Source of the DNA: DASXUC01 sp036004445
GTDB lineage: Bacteria; Sysuimicrobiota; Sysuimicrobiia; Sysuimicrobiales; Kaftiobacteriaceae
DNA: 8,070 nt
Assembly (NCBI GenBank): GCA_036004445.1
Contig: DASYRL010000111.1
Coordinates: 1 to 8,070 of the forward strand
Direction of reading: 5' to 3'
A program made the translations under genes and the position numbers. Position 1 is the stretch's first letter; every line of letters begins with the position of its first letter. Below the pieces are notes generated by a model. That model was given only the letters and a program-made list of their open reading frames with translations, ran no database searches and was not told the DNA's origin. This document shows positions 5,919 to 8,070 of the stretch, piece by piece.

Positions 5919-6943
5919 TTCAGCGGGACAAACGGTCCGAGGATCTTCAGCGCGCGCTGCACGTAGGACGTATCGATGTACTGAGGCGGCACCAGCGGCT
6001 TTTCGTACGTCAGCTCGCCGCGGTTACGGAAGAACTCCTGCAGGCGCTTGAAGTCGTTGAAGTTCATCTTCCCGTTCGGCTCGTGGAACGGCGGCCGGGC
6101 CCGCTTCACGACGGCCGCCGGCACCCGCGTGTATTTTTCGACGATCGCGGCGACGTCGTCACGCTTGTAGCCGTCGCCGTACAGGTAGCGGCTGGCCTGC
6201 AGCCACCCCACCATGAACCCGGCAGCCAGCGCGGGCTGCTCGCGCATGAACTTCCCGCTGTAGTACAGCGCCGTCACCTGCACGCCGTTGATGAAGTCCT
6301 CGCTGAGCCGCACGATTTGTCCCTGGTCCTCGGCCAGCGTGGCGAGCGGCTCACCGAGCAGGCCGGCGGCAATCGCGCCGTTGGCCAGCGCCGCCGGGAC
6401 CTCGGGGAAGTTCACCGCGACCAGCTGCACGTCGGCGAGAGAGAGGCCGCCTTTCAGCAGCGCCGCCTGCGCCCAGAACTCCGTGGCCGATCCGAGCACG
6501 TTGACGGAGACCCGTTTGCCGCGCAGGTCCCGCACCGAGCGGATCTCGCCGCTGTCATAGGCCCGCTTGCTCACGACCAGCGGCGTGCTCACCGGCGGTT
6601 TCTCCATGTGGACCGGACCCACGACCTTGAAATCCAGTCCCCGCGCGGCGGCATTGAACAGCGCGGCACCGAGCCCGCCCACGACCACCTCGGCATTGCC
6701 GCCCGCCAGGACGGCGAATGAGGAGACGCCGCCCGGGGTGGTGATCAGTTCCACCTCGATGCCCTGCTGGGCGAAGTAGCCGCGCTCGATCGCCACGTAC
6801 AGCGGGGCGAAGATCAGCACCGGGACGTGCACGACCCGGAGCTTCGTCAGCGGGCGGCTGCCGCTGAGCGCCTGCCATGGCGCGGGCAGTAAGACCGCCA
6901 GCATGATGATCGTGAGGATTGCCGCTGCCCTGCGTGCGTTCAT
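5915..6943 (-). CDS. Periplasmic substrate-binding protein, NMT1/SsuA-like
   Basis: This is the secreted solute receptor of the importer, 342 residues. The N-terminus MNARRAAAILTIIMLAVLL has a positive start and hydrophobic core typical of a Sec signal peptide, with likely cleavage soon after the QALS segment. There is no lipobox cysteine. The mature part begins LRVVHVPVLIFAPLYVAIERGYFAQQGIEVEL (35-66), the standard opening of NMT1/SsuA/TauA receptors, followed by GGNAEVVVGG (81-90), DLRGKRVSVNVLGSATEFWAQAALLKGGL (139-167) and GAIAAGLLGEPLATLA (189-204), which line the cleft between two lobes. The ligand is not predictable. The ATG at 6943 overlaps the stop of the preceding gene (ATGA, 6940-6943), and the next gene starts in the same way at 5918. 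An upstream in-frame extension is rejected because it would bury the signal peptide. Confidence 0.9.
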   Translation of the reverse strand: MNARRAAAILTIIMLAVLLPAPWQALSGSRPLTKLRVVHVPVLIFAPLYVAIERGYFAQQGIEVELITTPGGVSSFAVLAGGNAEVVVGGLGAALFNAAARGLDFKVVGPVHMEKPPVSTPLVVSKRAYDSGEIRSVRDLRGKRVSVNVLGSATEFWAQAALLKGGLSLADVQLVAVNFPEVPAALANGAIAAGLLGEPLATLAEDQGQIVRLSEDFINGVQVTALYYSGKFMREQPALAAGFMVGWLQASRYLYGDGYKRDDVAAIVEKYTRVPAAVVKRARPPFHEPNGKMNFNDFKRLQEFFRNRGELTYEKPLVPPQYIDTSYVQRALKILGPFVPLK

Positions 6944-7401
6944 TCTCCAAACCCCCATTCCCCGTCCCGCAGCACCAGTCGCTGCCGCGGGTGGATGCCG
7001 TTCCCTCGGTCGACGAACGTGAACAGATCCGGATGGATCGCCAGTGTCGGGTACTCCATGTTGGCGAAGTGGCGGCTGAACTCCGGGGCCGCCTGAGCCA
7101 GGGCCTCGCGGGCCCAGGCGTCCGCATTCCCGGTCAGGACTTCGGCCGTTCCCGCTCCCTGCAACCATGCCTCGACCTTGCGATCATCGATGGTGAACGC
7201 CGCCCGGGGATTCGCCCGCATCTGCGCCAGCGTCCGCGCGTCTTTGCGCTGGCAGGTGAACAGATCGAGATCCCGCGCGACGTAGAACGCGGTTGCGGCC
7301 CACGGCATGTCGCGGTGCGACGTGGCGAACGTGATCACGTGCCGCGCGTCTAGATGGCGGCGAATTGCGTCAAGAACCTGGGTCACCGTAAGTTCCGCCA
7401 C
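6940..7401 (-). CDS. Pyridoxamine 5'-phosphate oxidase-fold (split-barrel) flavoprotein-like protein
   Basis: This is a 153-residue split-barrel protein of the FMN/F420/heme-binding PNPOx-like superfamily. Recognisable are VITFATSHRDMPWAATAFYVARDLDLFTCQRKDARTLAQMRANPRAAFTIDD (residues 22-73), with the strand-turn-strand, the DMPWA pocket and the NPRAA strand, then a short C-terminal part with TAEVLTG and the helix AWAREALAQAAPEF. Small proteins of this type usually bind a flavin and act as reductases or oxidases, but some have no known activity. I cannot say which cofactor applies. The start is taken as GTG 7401, one base after the TetR stop and four bases after AGGGA. A TTG at 7464 would add a repeat-encoded N-terminus and is less likely. 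The stop overlaps the binding-protein start. Its position between regulator and importer suggests it acts on the imported compound. Confidence 0.78.
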   Translation of the reverse strand: MAELTVTQVLDAIRRHLDARHVITFATSHRDMPWAATAFYVARDLDLFTCQRKDARTLAQMRANPRAAFTIDDRKVEAWLQGAGTAEVLTGNADAWAREALAQAAPEFSRHFANMEYPTLAIHPDLFTFVDRGNGIHPRQRLVLRDGEWGFGE

Positions 7402-7402
7402 C

Positions 7403-8070
7403 CTATCCCTGCGCGTTCCCGCGTTCCCGCGTTCCCGCGTTCCCGGGGTTGTTGCTCGCTCCAATGCTCCGCAGCAGCAGCGTCCGCAGCGCCGGCAGCG
7501 AGGACGTCAATGGCCCTTCGACTCGCTCGCGCTCGCTCAGGGCCTGCAACCGTTCCCCGCTGATCAGCCATTGTGAGATCACTTCATTGAGCGCGCCGAA
7601 CCAGGCCTGGGCGACGAGAGCCGTGTCCTGTGCCGGGATGTCCCCGTCGGCGACCGCCCGGTCGAGGTGCCGCCGGATCACCTGGGCGAACCGGCGGTGA
7701 ATCTCCAGCCGTTTCTGTTCGAACTGCGGACCAAGCCCCACGGCTTCGACGAGGAGAATCTTGGCCAAGTCGCGCCGACTTCCGGCGGTCTCTACCACTG
7801 CGCGCAGCGCAGCCTCGACCTTGAGCATCGCGCCATGCTCGGAACCGATGGCCGCCTCCACGCCCTGTTCGACCACCTCGGCGAGGTCGTCCATCAGGGC
7901 GAGGAAGATGGTCTGCTTGGATGGGAAGTAATGGTAGAAGGCCCCTTTCGAGGTCCCCGAGGCGAGCACGATGTCCTCGACGCCGGCGCCGTGGTAGCCC
8001 TTTCGGGCGAACACGTCGATGGCGGCGGCCAGAATGCGGTCTTTGGTGGAAGTGTCGGCTGCTGAGCGGG
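7403..8070 (-). CDS. TetR-family transcriptional regulator, N-terminus outside the window
   Basis: The frame enters from the right edge and shows 221 residues. The DNA-binding domain is clear: TKDRILAAAIDVFARKGYHGAGVEDIVLASGTSKGAFYHYFPSKQTIFLAL, with recognition helix around SKGAFYHYF. The true start lies beyond 8070, and GTG 8014 is an internal Val codon. The rest is an all-helical ligand-binding/dimer domain of usual length. Two oddities occur near its C-terminus: an inserted 33-base palindrome-ended element encoding ALSERERVEG, and a translated 8-base tandem repeat giving the tail GNAGTRERGNAQG. It heads the operon in the same direction, so it probably represses its own promoter and hence the importer, with the operator outside the window. 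The inducer is unknown. Confidence 0.9.
   Translation of the reverse strand, partial: RSAADTSTKDRILAAAIDVFARKGYHGAGVEDIVLASGTSKGAFYHYFPSKQTIFLALMDDLAEVVEQGVEAAIGSEHGAMLKVEAALRAVVETAGSRRDLAKILLVEAVGLGPQFEQKRLEIHRRFAQVIRRHLDRAVADGDIPAQDTALVAQAWFGALNEVISQWLISGERLQALSERERVEGPLTSSLPALRTLLLRSIGASNNPGNAGTRERGNAQG
7406..7410 (-). promoter_or_regulatory. Ribosome binding site of the PNPOx-fold gene
   Basis: AGGGA on the minus strand followed by TAGG and GTG 7401. It overlaps the last codons of tetR next to the 8-base array and supports the GTG start. Confidence 0.45.
7413..7444 (-). repeat. Octanucleotide tandem array (4 units) at the tetR 3' end
   Basis: Four exact units of GCGTTCCC on the plus strand (GGGAACGC on the minus), period 8 where the other arrays have period 7, but sharing the GGGAAC core and orientation. 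It is translated as the tail of TetR. Confidence 0.95.
7512..7544 (+). repeat. REP-like element with inverted ends inside tetR
   Basis: GGCCCT at 7512-7517 and AGGGCC at 7539-7544 form inverted ends around a core reading TCGACTCGCTCGCGCTCGCTC apart from one base. The pattern CCCTTCGAC...GCTCAGGG resembles a dispersed element common in many GC-rich genomes, where it often leaves LSERE/VEG peptides in proteins. Here it gives ALSERERVEG in TetR. Recognition is from memory of the motif. Confidence 0.55.

Noticed and set aside
5915..6943. Futalosine-pathway MqnA/MqnD in place of a transport receptor
   Set aside because: Those enzymes share the fold but lack signal peptides. Here a signal peptide and an adjacent ATPase and permease point to transport.
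6944..7168. Longer start for the binding protein
   Set aside because: It would place the signal peptide internally and overlap the PNPOx-fold gene widely. The ATGA overlap start at 6943 fits.
7402..7464. TTG start at 7464 for the PNPOx-fold gene
   Set aside because: The added residues are repeat translation overlapping tetR. GTG 7401 has AGGGA at suitable spacing.

Overview
The window is GC-rich, densely coding bacterial chromosome with eight genes. Seven lie on the minus strand and one on the plus strand. Nothing in it is viral or plasmid-like. The protein mix (menaquinone prenyltransferase, endonuclease III, Xaa-Pro peptidase, NitT/TauT-type ABC importer) fits a free-living heterotroph. 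The GC content and the short heptanucleotide arrays wedged between genes remind me of uncultured soil or sediment lineages such as Rokubacteria/Methylomirabilota or CSP1-3-like bacteria. That placement is a low-confidence impression. Similar heptamer arrays are also known from cyanobacteria.

Right-hand block, read right to left on the minus strand (8070 to 3377): a TetR-family regulator (start beyond the window edge), a pyridoxamine-5'-phosphate-oxidase-fold protein, then a three-part importer (secreted NMT1/SsuA-like binding protein, ATPase, membrane permease), then MenA (1,4-dihydroxy-2-naphthoate prenyltransferase). The last five genes are chained by four consecutive ATGA stop/start overlaps, and the regulator stop is one base before the next start. 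This is a single tightly coupled operon with its own regulator at the head. An importer co-transcribed with MenA suggests uptake of a small aromatic or quinone precursor, but no substrate can be read from the sequence.

Left-hand block: a plus-strand M24 aminopeptidase/Xaa-Pro dipeptidase (2251-3339) converges on menA and diverges from a minus-strand pair, endonuclease III (nth) followed 4 bp later by an M20-family metallohydrolase that runs off the left edge. The M20 protein keeps the catalytic Glu-Glu pair and the C-terminal His but lacks at least two canonical metal ligands (Met for His, Asn for the bridging Asp).

The most unusual structure is a family of 7-bp (in one case 8-bp) tandem arrays, unit GGGAACA or close variants on the minus strand. 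They sit at gene junctions at 1386, 3343, 4303, 5091 and 7413, with a decayed copy near 2174 and a second unit type (GGAGCCG) at 4263. All GGGAAC-type copies have the same orientation. Four of them are translated into the ends of proteins (Nth, ATPase and TetR C-termini, MenA N-terminus), and two appear to supply the Shine-Dalgarno of the next gene. Because 7 is not a multiple of 3, the array gives the same stop-free heptapeptide in every frame, so it can occupy gene ends without premature stops.
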